From Frankiales bacterium (GTDB lineage Bacteria > Actinomycetota > Actinomycetes > Mycobacteriales > SCTD01): a stretch of 30,245 nucleotides of DNA. Position numbers and translations under genes: made by a program. The stretch spans positions 1 to 30,245 of the forward strand of contig JAOPVD010000141.1 of assembly GCA_025966295.1 (NCBI GenBank), read 5' to 3'. The number at the start of each line of letters is the position of its first letter. The stretch's first letter is position 1. Below, in pieces: positions 29,933 through 30,245 of this stretch. The notes beneath the pieces are model-generated. The model saw nothing but the letters and a program-made list of their open reading frames with translations. It was not told where the DNA came from and searched no databases.

Positions 29933-30245
29933 ATGAACGACGTGACAGCACAGCAGTCAGCTGACCGACCCGCTCGCATCGCGATCGTGGGTGCGGGGCC
30001 TGCCGGCATCTATGTCGCCGACGTGCTCATGAAGTCTGGTGAGAACGTGTCGATCGACCTGTTCGAGCGCCAGCCGGCGCCGTTCGGGCTGATCCGGTAC
30101 GGCGTGGCGCCGGACCATCCGCGGATCAAGGGCATCATCACGGCGCTGCACCAGGTGCTGGACAAGCCGCAGGTCCGGTTGCTCGGCAACGTCGAGTACG
30201 GCGTGGACCTCAAGCTCGAGGACCTGCAGCGGTTCTATGACGCCG
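29933..30245 (+). CDS. FprA-type NADPH-ferredoxin reductase (partial; N-terminal part)
   Basis: 104 residues are visible before the right edge. The FAD-binding VGAGPAGIYVADVL (about 20-33), FERQPAPFGLIRYGVAPDHPRIK (the adrenodoxin-reductase-type motif) and FYDA region are typical of FprA-like enzymes that reduce ferredoxins with NADPH. The ATG at 29933 has no clear ribosome binding site; a GTG at 29942 is an alternative start. It is 8 bases after the binding-protein stop, so it may be co-transcribed with the importer, possibly as a second electron donor for the ferredoxin here. Confidence 0.82.
   Translation, partial: MNDVTAQQSADRPARIAIVGAGPAGIYVADVLMKSGENVSIDLFERQPAPFGLIRYGVAPDHPRIKGIITALHQVLDKPQVRLLGNVEYGVDLKLEDLQRFYDA

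Overview
The window is very GC-rich DNA with strong third-position bias, many GTG (and one TTG) starts, AGGAGG-type ribosome binding sites and many 4-base stop/start overlaps. This is typical of a soil actinobacterium (Actinomycetota). The genus cannot be named from the sequence. No tRNA, rRNA, CRISPR array or insertion sequence was seen.

Layout. (1) 1-3204: ordinary chromosomal genes. These are the start of a chorismate mutase gene (minus strand, cut by the left edge), a secreted PI-PLC-like protein, and a stand-alone ribBA for riboflavin synthesis. (2) 3357-12152: a catabolic block controlled by the TetR repressor at 10156-10791. A long, largely overlapping operon (3476-10141) encodes a gentisate-dioxygenase-like bicupin, a ThDP enzyme, a lone PaaA-like di-iron oxygenase, an unrecognised protein, a DUF35-type zinc-ribbon protein, an SCPx/Ltp2-type thiolase and two hot-dog hydratase-like proteins. 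A divergent PaaK-like CoA ligase follows. Two near-identical 28-bp operators, one over the operon promoter and one beside the ligase and repressor starts, tie these units together. (3) 12149-21440: an oxygenase block with a [3Fe-4S]-type ferredoxin, its glutathione-reductase-type reductase, a flavin reductase, a group D flavin monooxygenase, two SnoaL-like proteins, an extradiol-type VOC protein, an SDR, Rieske oxygenase alpha and beta subunits, a YceI protein and a FAH-family hydrolase. Together these form a plausible dihydroxylation, rearomatisation and ring-cleavage route. (4) 21448-29924: a second TetR gene and, divergent from it, a branched-chain-amino-acid-type ABC importer operon: LivG, LivF, three unusual exported or membrane proteins, a fused LivH-LivM permease and a lipoprotein binding protein. 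(5) 29933-end: the start of an FprA-type NADPH-ferredoxin reductase.

Working model (inference). The importer takes up an aromatic, polycyclic or terpenoid-like acid. The ligase activates it to a CoA ester. The Rieske oxygenase (fed by the ferredoxin and reductase), flavin monooxygenase and extradiol enzyme open rings, and the thiolase, hydratases, ThDP enzyme and FAH protein process the fragments. A second 28-bp palindrome occurs upstream of ribBA and of the ferredoxin/reductase pair, with weaker copies upstream of the monooxygenase and the importer. It suggests that flavin supply, electron transfer, oxygenation and uptake share one regulator, possibly the TetR protein at 21448. The least explained part is the trio of exported and membrane proteins inside the importer operon.
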